Both the position numbers and the translations under genes were made by a program. The notes under the pieces are model-generated. The model had not been told where the DNA came from. It ran no database searches and saw only the letters and a list, made by a program, of their open reading frames with translations. From NCBI GenBank assembly GCA_019925095.2, contig JAHHIN020000030.1, positions 5,315,001 to 5,379,000 of the forward strand: a stretch of DNA of 64,000 nt, written 5' to 3'. Of this stretch, positions 21,465 through 30,289 are shown piece by piece. The number at the start of each line of letters is the position of its first letter. Position 1 is the stretch's first letter. Source of the stretch: Dendrolimus kikuchii. Its lineage: Eukaryota; Arthropoda; Insecta; Lepidoptera; Lasiocampidae.

Positions 21465-23273
21465 TTATAACGACCTAAGTATCTGGAGGAGGTACGCGTG
21501 ATCCATTTCGATCACGAGTTGATCCCGGAGGGAGGGTTGACTTGACTCTGAAACTTGTCTCAGTTTCCGAGCCAAGAGTTGGACCTCTTCTAGGTCGAAG
21601 GGCAAGTTCTTGGCGAATTTAGTCGCCAAGGCTAAGTCCTCCGCTATAGAGTGGTGTGCTGACGGCCCAGAAGGTGCCTTCGAAATGGGGGCGGGGGCGG
21701 GGGTGGCCGGGAGTAAGCCGGCCGTAGCTGGGGCGCGCGCCCTTAACGGTGGGAACGCTTCCATCGCGGGAAGACCCGTCCAGTGGTTTACCACTGGAAG
21801 GGGGGCCGCCACGAATGCGGGTTTGTTCGGCACTTTCTTAGTGCCTTTTTGGGCATTGTCCTTTCCGACCTTACGTTTGGGTCGGGGGGCGGCAGGGCAG
21901 CCTCTGTAGTTTGCGGGGTGACCCGCTTTGCCGCAGAGGATGCAGCTCGGTGGCTCCGGGGAGTCCCGGGTGCGAGTGCACTCCGGGGTCCCGTGGTCCC
22001 CCAGGCACTTGACGCACCTGGGACGGGATTGACAATGTAGGGCAGAGTGCCCATAAAGTTGGCAGCGATGACACTGCCGCAATGCATGTTTTTCGTGTGG
22101 ACGTTCCACACGAAGGCCAGAGAGGCCACAGACCTTCTGAAGTTCGAAGATCTTTTTCCCCTCTGGGGAGAGGTCAAGGACAACCAATACCAGGTTTAGA
22201 GGCGACTTTGTGGCGTCGCCTCTGTGCATACGGTGCACTTCGTGCACCGGTAGCGCTTGCGATTTAAGGTCCTCGAGAATGTAGGAACACTCGATTTCCT
22301 GTGGGAGTCCGCGGATTACAGCCCGAAGGCGTTTTTCTTCCGGCAAGGCATAAGTGTAGTAACCGATTTTACGGTCACATAATAGAGATGTTAGGGCGCG
22401 GTGGTCACTTGAAGACGTGACCATAACTTTGATGCCGTGTTGGGTATCACGGGCTTCTTTAATAGAAATTGCCTTACCTGGCAGTTCCGAAGCGAGTTGG
22501 AGCCAGTGGGCTTTTTCGCGGATAACTAGGGGTGGCGGTGGGCGCTGGGAAGGTGGCCCAGGGCGGCTGGAGGGTGCCGCTGTCGGTTTGCTGCCCGCAG
22601 TGGGTGCGGGGTTGGGGGGGACCTCCCTCTGGGTCTTACGCTTTTTCGAGCGATTGACGGTTATAAAACCGTCATCGTCTTCGCGGTCAAGGGGGATGTT
22701 CGCGGGAGGCGCGACATCCATGGGGGTTAATTCATCAGCCAGTGAGAGAGGGGCATCCCTGAGGTATTGCGGACCTTCAGGGGACAAGTCGATTTCTCGA
22801 CGAGAATCGATTACTCGGTGGATAGGAGATCGCGAACGTGATGTCGCTGAACTCGCGGAGCTCGAACGCGGTTGTCCCGACGCGGAACCGCGGGAATACG
22901 AGGCGCGCGATTTTGGTGCCACACGGTGCGTATCGCTGAGCGGGGGTGCGGGCGGCGGGCGAACCGGTAACGTAGCGGGTACGGACGCGGGGGGGGCGAG
23001 CGCTATGGCGGAGCGCAGGTAGTCCGCGGTAAGCGCGGCGGCGGGGGTCGCGGGGGGTGCGATGGTCGCGGCAGACGCGGGCGCGGGGAGGGGGGCCTGC
23101 CCGGGGGCCCCTTGCAGGTGTATCGGTTTCTCGGAATTAAGTTCCGAGATAACGGACGCGATTGATTGGGACTCCGCAGTCCCCAAAAATTGATTTAGTA
23201 CCTGAGGGAATTGCTGCCGTAAAAACGACAGCAAACCCTCCAACGGCGATGGAGAAGACTCCACGCCGTCCAT
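21465..23273 (-). CDS. Jockey ORF1: Gag-like RNA-binding protein
   Basis: ORF1 protein coats the element RNA. The N-terminal half is rich in Pro, Ala and Ser (low complexity). A PRE_C2HC-like domain follows, beginning near HGIKVMVTSSSDHRAL. Three zinc knuckles come next: CHRCQLYGHSALHC, CVKCLGDHGTPEC and CILCGKAGHPANYRGC, the standard Jockey set. I place the start at the Met at 23273 (MDGVES) rather than at the in-frame upstream Met at 23324, because the region from 23273 looks like a normal N-terminus, but the upstream one cannot be excluded. The frame is fully open. Confidence 0.9.
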   Translation of the reverse strand: MDGVESSPSPLEGLLSFLRQQFPQVLNQFLGTAESQSIASVISELNSEKPIHLQGAPGQAPLPAPASAATIAPPATPAAALTADYLRSAIALAPPASVPATLPVRPPPAPPLSDTHRVAPKSRASYSRGSASGQPRSSSASSATSRSRSPIHRVIDSRREIDLSPEGPQYLRDAPLSLADELTPMDVAPPANIPLDREDDDGFITVNRSKKRKTQREVPPNPAPTAGSKPTAAPSSRPGPPSQRPPPPLVIREKAHWLQLASELPGKAISIKEARDTQHGIKVMVTSSSDHRALTSLLCDRKIGYYTYALPEEKRLRAVIRGLPQEIECSYILEDLKSQALPVHEVHRMHRGDATKSPLNLVLVVLDLSPEGKKIFELQKVCGLSGLRVERPHEKHALRQCHRCQLYGHSALHCQSRPRCVKCLGDHGTPECTRTRDSPEPPSCILCGKAGHPANYRGCPAAPRPKRKVGKDNAQKGTKKVPNKPAFVAAPLPVVNHWTGLPAMEAFPPLRARAPATAGLLPATPAPAPISKAPSGPSAHHSIAEDLALATKFAKNLPFDLEEVQLLARKLRQVSESSQPSLRDQLVIEMDHAYLLQILRSL

Positions 23274-23667
23274 TGTCCCTAAAGGGGACGAACGATTTGG
23301 TGGAAAAACCACCTGATGACGCACTTTTCACTGCACTGTCACAGAAAAAACACAAATCGACCGTGTGAGCGAACGAACACAACGAACACGAATAACGGAC
23401 TGCCGAGGCGGAACGGGAGACGTGCGCGCGCGACGAACGACAGCGGGCGAATGGTAACTGTAAGCGCTCAGCGCTTTATATTTATAGTAATGAAGCGGGG
23501 GGCGAGGAAAATGCCCATAACGACGTCCCGCTAACAAAAACCATGGGTCATAACTATGTAAGGACCCTCAGGATAGGCTAGGATCTAGGGTGTACCAAAA
23601 TGTATAATAGTAATAAGTTAGAATAAGGCTTGGTATATGTAATATTGAGGAAATAAAGTAAAGGGGG

Positions 23668-23841
23668 TGTTACAACGAAGCGAGGGGTCGGCGGAGGCGG
23701 CTTCTATAAATATGAGACGCCTTGAAGGCGCATTCGTAAGTACGTTTTAGTTCGATAGTTCGTTAGTTCGTAGTTCGTAGATAAGCCAAGGAAGAATCTC
23801 CCTCCCGCCGACGCCAACGAAGTTGCAAGCCTCCCGTAACA
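23668..23841 (+). repeat. Candidate solo or partial LTR
   Basis: The segment starts TGTTAC and ends GTAACA, a perfect 6-bp inverted terminus of TG..CA type. It contains a TATA-like CTATAAATATGAG at about 23703. The flanks do not show a 5-bp target duplication, and no paired LTR is seen in the window, so this may be a solo LTR with a diverged duplication or a chance match. Confidence 0.3.
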
Positions 23842-23997
23842 TCGTTTTCGGTGGTTTCATTTCGGAAGCTCAGTTACCCGAACCAGCGACCAACCCTCTA
23901 CAGTCCAACAGTCCACTGCAACACCAACAGTTCCCAACTGACGGTGATTTGGGACCTATTTACTATTTGTAGTTTTTATCTTTTATAAATTAAGTTG

Positions 23998-24028
<31 letters not shown>

Positions 24029-24189
24029 AGAATAGGCAAAATATGTAAAATAAATTCTGCAAAGTAAAAAAAATATACTGTTGTAAAATGAATAAAAACA
24101 TTACATGACAATATGCTATTTTATGTTTCACATGTTTAGCCCTTTCAGGCATGCAAAGGGTAACTAATTACCGGTCCAATCAATCAAAT
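23842..24189. other. Non-coding sequence with short (TA)n tract
   Basis: A C-rich stretch, CCAACAGTCCACTGCAACACC and neighbours, at 23890-23940 could be the leader of the element whose LTR-like sequence is at 23668. A (TA)n tract lies at about 23998-24022. No coding sequence is seen. Confidence 0.35.
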
Positions 24190-24535
24190 CAATTTTTAAT
24201 ACGCTTTTATTAGCTTCATACGTATGTTAGTATGTAACGGAATCTTTCAAGTTAAATTTGATCGCCTTCCCGGTTTCCGATTGAGCTGAAATTTTACACG
24301 TATGTGTATATCGCGTGACATTGCAATAATATGGTACCATGGAGCTGATCTGATGATGGAGTCGGAAGGTGGCCATAGGAACTCCTGCACTAAACAAGAT
24401 AGACCCGTCGTGTTTGGGCTCGTTTTACTTGTCTTGGCTAGCACTCCGCTGTTACATGATATGCAGGATCTCAAAAGCTTGTATTTAAAAACCTTTTTAA
24501 AAAAGCTTATTTTTACATAACGTTCCATTTTATCA
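24190..24535. repeat. Dispersed lepidopteran-type repeat
   Basis: Phrases such as GTAACGGAATCTTTCAAGTT, GGAGCTGATCTGATGATGGA, GAAGGTGGCCATAGGAACTC and AAAAGCTTGTATTTAAAAAC, in this order, match my recollection of a common lepidopteran dispersed repeat. Class unknown. The short open frames in it are incidental. Confidence 0.4.
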
Positions 24536-24709
24536 TAAGAGTGTATTTAATTCTTTTTTCAAAGTTTCCACGGAGAAGGGAATTAAATCACCAATCAATC
24601 ACTAAAAAATGAAAAATAAATAATAGTTTAAAAAAACTAAAAAATACGCTTTTTAGAAAATCCAACTAAAAAATAGAAAATAAATTTTAATAAATTTGAA
24701 TTAAAAATA

Positions 24710-24869
24710 CACATACATACATACATAACTTCACGCCAGTTCCCTTGCGGGGTAGGCACGAACAACAGAGTGCCATTCAGACTTATTCTTACACACCTCA
24801 TGCTTCTTTGACATTCATAACTCTTGTCATGCACGCTCGTCTGTTCTTAAGGCTCCTGACATTACATCC
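24710..24869 (-). mobile_element. RTE LINE 3' fragment with 13-bp TSD
   Basis: This is a 160-bp 5'-truncated copy of the RTE family (antisense ACTTCACGCCAGTTCCCTTG and the last about 35 codons). It is bounded by TGAATTAAAAATA at 24697-24709 and 24870-24882. Confidence 0.9.
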
Positions 24870-24941
24870 TGAATTAAAAATAGTGTAAGAAAAAATGAAG
24901 ATCTCCTTAAGAGAACCAAGGTTACCGAAGTAGCAGTGGGT

Positions 24942-25155
24942 CGGTGACATTTGTCGCAGGAGCGATGGCCGATGGAGCAGACGAGTCCTGGAGTGGAGAC
25001 TGCGTCTCGGTAAATGTAGTGTCGGACGCCCTCCAGCCTAATGTACCGAAGACCTACGCAAGGTCGCCGGTAGGTGCTGGAAGAGGAAGGCAGAGGACCG
25101 TGATGAGTGGCGCCGATTTCGGGAGGCCTATGTTCAGCAGTTCGTTGTTTTGTTC
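24942..25155 (+). pseudogene. C-terminal remnant of a different RTE-like LINE
   Basis: The plus-strand frame reads SDGRWSRRVLEW, then VGRPPA, a stop codon, then DLRKVAGRCWKRKAEDRDEW and REAYVQQ. This is the usual C-terminus of another RTE-like reverse transcriptase lineage common in insects. The in-frame stop at about 25044 and the loss of everything upstream make it a dead fragment. It directly abuts retroposon copy A. Confidence 0.75.
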
Positions 25156-25165
25156 GCAATTGTTC

Positions 25166-25401
25166 GCCAGGTGGTAGGGCATTTGCCCGACTGGATGGCT
25201 ACCACCCCTCGTCTAAAGTATGTCGCCATAACAACCTTGAGTTGTGTTCCGGCATTAGTGACCAGGTTCCAGTCTCCCTTAAGAGAGCAGCAGCGCATTT
25301 GTAGCACCTTTGGTGTTGCAAATATCCATAAGCGATGGTAACCGCTTTCCATCAATTGGGCCGTCTGCCTGTCTGCTAGTCTCCTGCAATAAAAAAAAAA
25401 A
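25166..25401 (+). mobile_element. Poly(A)-tailed retroposon, copy A (5'-truncated)
   Basis: It begins with CCAGGTGGTAGGGCATTTGC and ends with CTGCAATAAAA and a poly(A) run at about 25389-25400. It matches copies C (26341-26651) and D (27101-27421) but lacks their first about 75 bp. There is no coding capacity. It may be a SINE or a LINE 3' end. Confidence 0.8.
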
Positions 25402-25527
25402 GTAGTGGACAGTGATTGGATGAAGACGACGTTTAAACGAGTGGAGGGTCGAATGATGTAGATTTTCTTTATATTTTATTATTGAAACAAGCGTGATTCG
25501 AAGACATAATTTTTTTTTACTTGACAG

Positions 25528-25728
25528 ATACACGATATTACACATCGACAATCCAAGGATGTGATACACTCAACCATAGACACTACACCTTTAGAGCCAA
25601 ATCCTAAATTCAACAGCGAAACCACTCACAGGAGTTTCGAGGCCGATTTGACGAAAACTAAAGTGGAATACTTAAAATTAAATTTAAAAATGAAGTTTTT
25701 ACTCTACAAAGTGATGAATTATTTATAA
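25528..25728 (+). CDS. Possible terminal exon of a host gene
   Basis: A pyrimidine-rich tract and acceptor (TTTTTTTTACTTGACAG) end at 25527. From there one frame is open for 66 codons with ordinary protein-like composition (includes PLEPNPKFNSETTHRS) to a TAA at 25726-25728, followed by AATAAA at 25747-25752. That looks like a last coding exon plus poly(A) signal. No family is recognised. A 20-nt stretch CTTTAGRGCCAAATCCTAAA also occurs inverted near 26766-26786, so this may instead be part of a repeat. Confidence 0.28.
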   Translation: MHDITHRQSKDVIHSTIDTTPLEPNPKFNSETTHRSFEADLTKTKVEYLKLNLKMKFLLYKVMNYL

Positions 25729-25772
25729 TATTCATACTAAACTATAAATAAAGCTATACTTACAAAATAACA

Positions 25773-26055
25773 TTTTTTTTTATTGCAGGAGATCAGCAGA
25801 CAGGCAGACGGCCCACTTGATGGAAAGCGGTTACCATCGCCTATGGACATTTGCAACACCAAAGTTGCTACAAATACGCTGCTGCTCTCTGCCGGAACAC
25901 AACTCAAGGTTGTTTTGGCGACATACTTAAGACCAGGGGTGGTAGCCAAACAGTAGGGCAAATGCCCTACCACCTGGCTGTGGGTTGTTAAGTCCCCTCT
26001 TAGGACAGGCCGCCCGGCCGCAGGAAATTGTATTCTTTCTCCGTTCCTGCACGGA
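25773..26055 (-). mobile_element. Poly(A)-tailed retroposon, copy B
   Basis: This is a minus-strand copy: a T run at 25773-25781, then the reverse complement of the family, ending with the 5' head (CCTGCACGGA) near 26055. It has an internal loss of roughly 40 bp compared with copies C and D (between CTGCTGCTCTCT and GCCGGAACACAACTC). Confidence 0.8.
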
Positions 26056-26184
26056 TAGATAAATGCATAAATCTATAAGTAAAAAAATTACTCCAAATCG
26101 CTGTCGGCGGGGAGCAAATTTATATTTTCTCATATTCTGTTTTATTCTATAGAATATTTTATATATGGTGATTGAAAAATACCG

Positions 26185-26300
26185 CTGCACAGTGGAACTC
26201 TTTACCGTCGTCTGTTTATCCTGAAACATACAATTTAGGTGTCTTCAAGTCTCGCGTGAACAGGTATCTTCTAGATAAGAGTTCTACCTTAGACTGCATA
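26185..26300 (+). pseudogene. LINE ORF2 C-terminal fragment
   Basis: One frame reads AQWNSLPSSVYPETYN, then FKSRVNRYLL, the usual ending of a CR1/Jockey-group LINE ORF2. It is the same type as the better preserved remnant at 27838-28600. Only about 35 codons remain. Confidence 0.65.
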
Positions 26301-26340
26301 TACAGCTCTCATTATTTCGGTGTTTGAATAGTTTTATCTG

Positions 26341-26651
26341 TGCAGGAATGGAGAAAGAATACAATTTCCTGCGGCCGGGCGGTGTGCCGTAAGAGGCGAC
26401 AAAACAACCCACAGCCAGGTGGTAGGGCATTTGCCCGATTGGATGGCTACCACCCCTAGTTTAAAGTATGTCGGCATAACAATCTTGAGTTGTGTTCCGG
26501 CATTAGTGACCAGGTTCCAGTCTCCCTTAAGAGAGCAGCAGCGCATTTGTAGCACGTTCGGTGTTGCAAATGTCCATAGGCGATGGTAACCGCTTTCCAT
26601 CGAGTGGGCCGTCTGCCTGTCTGCTGAACTTCTGCAATAAAAAAATAAAAA
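26341..26651 (+). mobile_element. Poly(A)-tailed retroposon, copy C
   Basis: It runs from TGCAGGAATGGAGAAAGAAT through TTCCTGCGGCCGGGCGG and CCAGGTGGTAGGGC to CTGCAATAAAAAAATAAAAA. A short flanking repeat AATAGTT is visible on both sides. Length is about 310 bp, which fits a SINE. No clear Pol III boxes were seen, so a LINE-derived 3' end is also possible. Confidence 0.8.
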
Positions 26652-27100
26652 ATAGTTACAACGACAACTACTCAGTCAGTGAAGCTAAGACACTATTGGA
26701 TTCTGTCTTCGAATTGTAGCGGTGTATGAACTTACCCCATTGACGGATTCCGCCACCTTCACCTTTAGGATTTGGCCCTAAAGTCTGAATTCCACTTGAA
26801 AAATTCAACCTGTATAGAAACCGGGCATAATAAAGACCGAACCACAGGCCAAAACCTAGTCATATCACAAAGAAATTCTAGCGAATTTAATTAATGAGTC
26901 TACTTTTTCAACTCAATTTTGCTTTGGCAATGAGAAAATCATAAAACGAGAAAAAAGAATGTAATAATATGCTTTGTAATGTACATTTTAATTAAAAATA
27001 AATATTTTAGTACTCAACAGTAAAATTTATATTTAATATTGAAACAACGTAGCTAGTATAGTTTTTTATTTTCAATCAGCCTATTGGTACTAGTTGTCCA
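26652..27100. other. Spacer with a coding-like patch on the minus strand
   Basis: On the minus strand around 26741-26830 a frame reads SGIQTLGPNPKGEGGG and meets a GTAAGT-type donor near 26747. It could be an exon or a repeat. The near-palindrome CTTTAGG..CCTAAAG in it also occurs at 25588-25608. The rest is AT-rich without features. Confidence 0.3.
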
Positions 27101-27421
27101 TCCGTGCAGGAACGGAGAAAGAATACAATTTCCTGCGGCCGGGCGGCCTGTCGTAAGAGGCGACTTAACAACCCATAGCCAGGTGGTAGGGCACTTGCCC
27201 GACTGGATGGCTGCCACCCCTGGTCTAAAGTATGTCGCCATAACAACCTTCGAGTTGTGTTCCGGCATTAGTGACCAGGTTCCAGTTTCCCTTAAGAGAG
27301 CAGCAGCGCATTTGTAGCACCTTTGGTGTTGCAAATGTCCATAGGCGATGGTAACCGTTTTCCATCAAGTGGCCCATTTGCCTGTCTGCTGACCTCCTGC
27401 AATAAAAAAAAAAAAAAAAAA
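27101..27421 (+). mobile_element. Poly(A)-tailed retroposon, copy D
   Basis: The best preserved copy starts TCCGTGCAGGAACGGAGAAA and ends with an uninterrupted A run at about 27403-27421. It covers the full family length seen here, about 320 bp. The long pure tail suggests it is the youngest of the five copies. Confidence 0.85.
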
Positions 27422-27447
27422 GTTGTTTCGTTTCGTACTTTAAATTA

Positions 27448-27743
27448 CATATATACACATACATAACTTCACGCCAGTTCCCTTGCGGGGTAGGCACGAA
27501 CAACAGAGCGCCATTCAGGCTTATTCTTACACACCTCACTTGCTTCTTTGACATTCATAACTCTTGTCATGCACGCTCGTCCGTTCTTAGGGCTCCTGAC
27601 ATCACCTTCTGCTAGTACACGATCAATTTGATCATGGAAGGTGTGTCGTGGCCTTCCACGACTTCTGCATCCATCCACTTTTGCATTGTATATCTGTTTA
27701 GTCATTCTTTCATCAAGCATTCTTTCCACATGCCCGAACCACC
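27448..27743 (-). mobile_element. RTE LINE 3' fragment with 13-bp TSD
   Basis: This 5'-truncated copy encodes the last about 80 residues of the RTE protein without a stop. It is bounded by GTACTTTAAATTA at 27435-27447 and 27744-27756. Confidence 0.92.
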
Positions 27744-27837
27744 GTACTTTAAATTAATTATTATAATATTTACTAAAGTAATTACTAGCTGAAAAATATA
27801 CATAGAGAGAGAGTGACGTAACGTAGTGAGGTAGTAA

Positions 27838-28600
27838 TTGCCAGCAAGCTTAAAGCGTTGGAGTCAATTGAGAGAAGAGCCAAGAGCAGGGGCGGATTTA
27901 GAAATATGACGCCTGTAGACTATTCAAATTTTAGCGCCCCTACCGATAAATCGATACCCTAATTCACAATCATATTAATTAGATCATTTTATTGTCAATG
28001 AAATTGTAACTTTATGATTTGAGTACATATCGTGAGACGTGTATAGTCTTGAATTAGACCTCCTTTTTACCGTAGTTGGAAGATTGTGTAAGACATAATA
28101 TATAAAAAAATTGGCCCCAAATTTGCCGCCCCTCCAAAATCTGCCGCCCTAGGCTCCAGCCTACTCAGCCTATTGGGAAATCCACCACTGGCCAAGAGGT
28201 TGATTGGTAGCGACCAACTTGTCAATACAAGGCTTCAAAGTCTAGAGCATCGATGCCGGGTTGCTAGTCTAACGGTATTCTACAGGATTCATTTCGGAGA
28301 GTGTGTGGTTGAACTGTTCGACCTAACTTCCCCTACACCATTCCATCTTCGCACGACAAGAGTGCTCTGGTCTACGCCATCATTTCACAGTGGAAACACC
28401 ACCAGTGCGAACTAAGCGTTTTACCTCCACGTCTCTTCTGCATACGGCAGAGCAGTTGAATGTGCTACCAGATTTTGTGTTTCCCGAAAAGTACAATCCG
28501 GAATCTTCAAGTCTCGTGTGAATGGATATTTACTAGGTAAGCCTACTCCATCTTCGGCCACATCATCGTGGTCAAACGCGAACCTATTTATCATAAAAAA
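27838..28600 (+). pseudogene. CR1/Jockey-like LINE C-terminus, interrupted by a MITE
   Basis: Before the insertion the frame reads KLKALESIERRAK, and after it RLIGSDQLVNTRLQSLEHRC, then FYRIHFGEC, HLRTTR and, in a shifted frame, LLHTAEQLNVLP and VFPEKYN. This order is the classic C-terminal region of a LINE reverse transcriptase common in Lepidoptera. The coding sequence is split at 27887-28190 by a hAT-type MITE and carries at least one frameshift near 28405. The tail region CTTCGGCCACATCATC..CCTATTTATCATAAAAAAG resembles its usual 3' end. Confidence 0.75.
27887..28190. mobile_element. hAT-type MITE with 8-bp TSD
   Basis: The 304-bp element starts CAGGGGCGGATTT and ends AAATCCACCACTG, which are inverted terminal repeats matching at 11 of 13 positions. 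It is flanked by GCCAAGAG at 27879-27886 and 28191-28198, a perfect 8-bp duplication. Terminal CAG..CTG and 8-bp duplications are hallmarks of the hAT superfamily. It has no transposase frame, so it is non-autonomous. It sits inside a LINE remnant, which dates it after that LINE. Confidence 0.9.
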
Positions 28601-28854
28601 GTAATGATGAGATAGTAGAGTAGAGTCTATATTTTCAAATCTTTTTTGCGGTCTAGATTAAAAGAACTACTACTTACTAACTAGATAGGTAAAATATATA
28701 AAAATATATAAATGTATATATAATATAACTATACTATAGCAAAATGTAAATTTTTGAGGAAGTATAAATAAAATAGATAAAAATAAAAGTAATGAGAACT
28801 CTGCCCTGACCAATGGTAGAGAAGACTGCATAATTATTAAAAAAAAATCTTTTT
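28601..28854. other. Short AT-rich spacer
   Basis: Nothing recognised. Confidence 0.4.
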
Positions 28855-29260
28855 TGCAGCGTCCAGTTGATGGTTGTTTCAGCGATACCGAACTTTGTGG
28901 ACTTCCCGGCTCGAGGAGGACCTCCTGTGAGGTTCGACTTCGGCTCGACCACTACGGGGGAGATGACTCTAACGGACTAAGCTATTAAAGGCTAAATGAG
29001 CTAAGCCAAAATTCTAAAGAACTAAGTGTGGACAAATAATCGACTCTGCTGGCGGAGACGATCCTAATCTATTTTTAGTGCCGCTTCGCAACGTGTGATA
29101 GCTGGTAGAAGAAGCGGCGGGAGTAATTCTCCAGCAACACGCCTAAGCTAATCTTATATGGCTCCTTTGTATCTGTAATAAGTAGGTAGGTGCGATTGGT
29201 GTAATAACTTGGATGGGCTGGGGGCGTTCCATTTTTTTTTAATTTCCTCCATCCTGACAA
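28855..29260 (-). mobile_element. 3' end fragment of a Jockey-type LINE
   Basis: The segment at about 29075-29160 (GTGCCGCTTCGCAACGTGTG, then GCTGGTAGAAGAAGCGGCG, then CCAGCAACACGCCTA) parallels 18440-18515 of the complete Jockey element with roughly 80 percent identity, in the same orientation. 28855-28980 is of similar composition and may be its 3' UTR. It is a related but distinct subfamily and has no intact ORF. Confidence 0.6.
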
Positions 29261-30289
29261 ACTAGACATGTCAGGGATTTTCTATCATATTTATTGATAT
29301 TTATCTTTATTATTATTTACAAAACATATTTTATTTAATACATTGTTTGCGATGTTGTCTAATACATAATGTACAAGTAAAGTACCCAACAGCTATTTAA
29401 CAAATTAATTATGGAGCACATAAAAGTTCTGGTTAGTCCTGATTGCGTTTCGCCATCATCTTACCTATAAATTTATTTGGGACATAGCTATTTCCCACTT
29501 ACTAGTTGGTAGGTTTGGCAACGTCGCATTTTGTAGTTCCGTTCTACGAAATACATGTAATAAGAAATGCATTCTGTGTTGTAAATATACGTGAAAATAT
29601 GTTTTAATCATTTTAGTGTACATTTTATAAAATAAATTATACATTCTATATAAATACAGCTAGAAACATGTCATCCCTTAATTTACATTGATCAAAACAA
29701 CATATACATTATTTTTGTATTACTGTGAACGTCATTCTCAAATGAACAAACGTGAAAGCTGCAACATAAACGAATGTTTGCAGTATTGGTGTAATTTCAG
29801 ACATTGTTTTGTTACATTATATTCAATTATCTATACATACAATAAAACTGTAGAGGTCGAATTTCTGTACAATGAAAAAAAATGCTTAAAACCAAGTCAG
29901 GGGGATGTAAGAAGTGAAACAGAACTAATTTTGATTTTTTTCCAATTTTTTGTTTCTCTGTTTATATGTTTGTCTATTTGTCTGTCTGTTTGTACCGGCT
30001 CATTTCCGAAACGACTGGACCGATTTAAATGAAATTTTGTATGGTGGTAGCTTATATCCGTGGTCAATATATAGGATACTTATGATCCCGAAAAATTAAA
30101 GAGTTCCCGTGGGATAGTTAAAAAACCGCACCACGCTGACGAAGTCGCGTATGATACATAAAATCATCAAATTCGTCTTCAACGGTATCCAATATTTGCA
30201 TTTTATAAATATATCTTCATAAAAAAACAAAACTTTGAACAGTAATTGTTCGAATCACAGCTGTCAACCATAGGAGTAGTAGGGATCCC
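29261..30289. other. Non-coding sequence left of the Polinton, with a dispersed repeat
   Basis: The patch at about 29960-30170 (TCATTTCCGAAACGACTGGA, then CCGCACCACGCTGACGAAGT) resembles a common lepidopteran dispersed repeat. No gene is seen. An open frame at 29688-30032 has no recognisable motif. Confidence 0.45.

Larger units (their letters stand above)
17860..23540 (-). mobile_element. Jockey-type LINE with two intact ORFs
   Basis: This two-ORF non-LTR element is read right to left: a 5' UTR (about 23274-23540), ORF1 with zinc knuckles, a 37-nt gap, ORF2 with endonuclease and reverse transcriptase, and a long 3' UTR with tandem repeats. Both ORFs are open from start to stop, so it may be a young or active copy. 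The 3' end is uncertain because no poly(A) run or target duplication was found. An AATAAA on the minus strand near 17717-17722 would allow the end to lie further left, near 17700. A related 3' end fragment is at 29045-29260. Confidence 0.85.

Noticed and set aside
22417..23022. 201-codon plus-strand frame over Jockey ORF1
   Set aside because: Antisense to the zinc-knuckle protein. GC-rich coding DNA gives open antisense frames. No motif.
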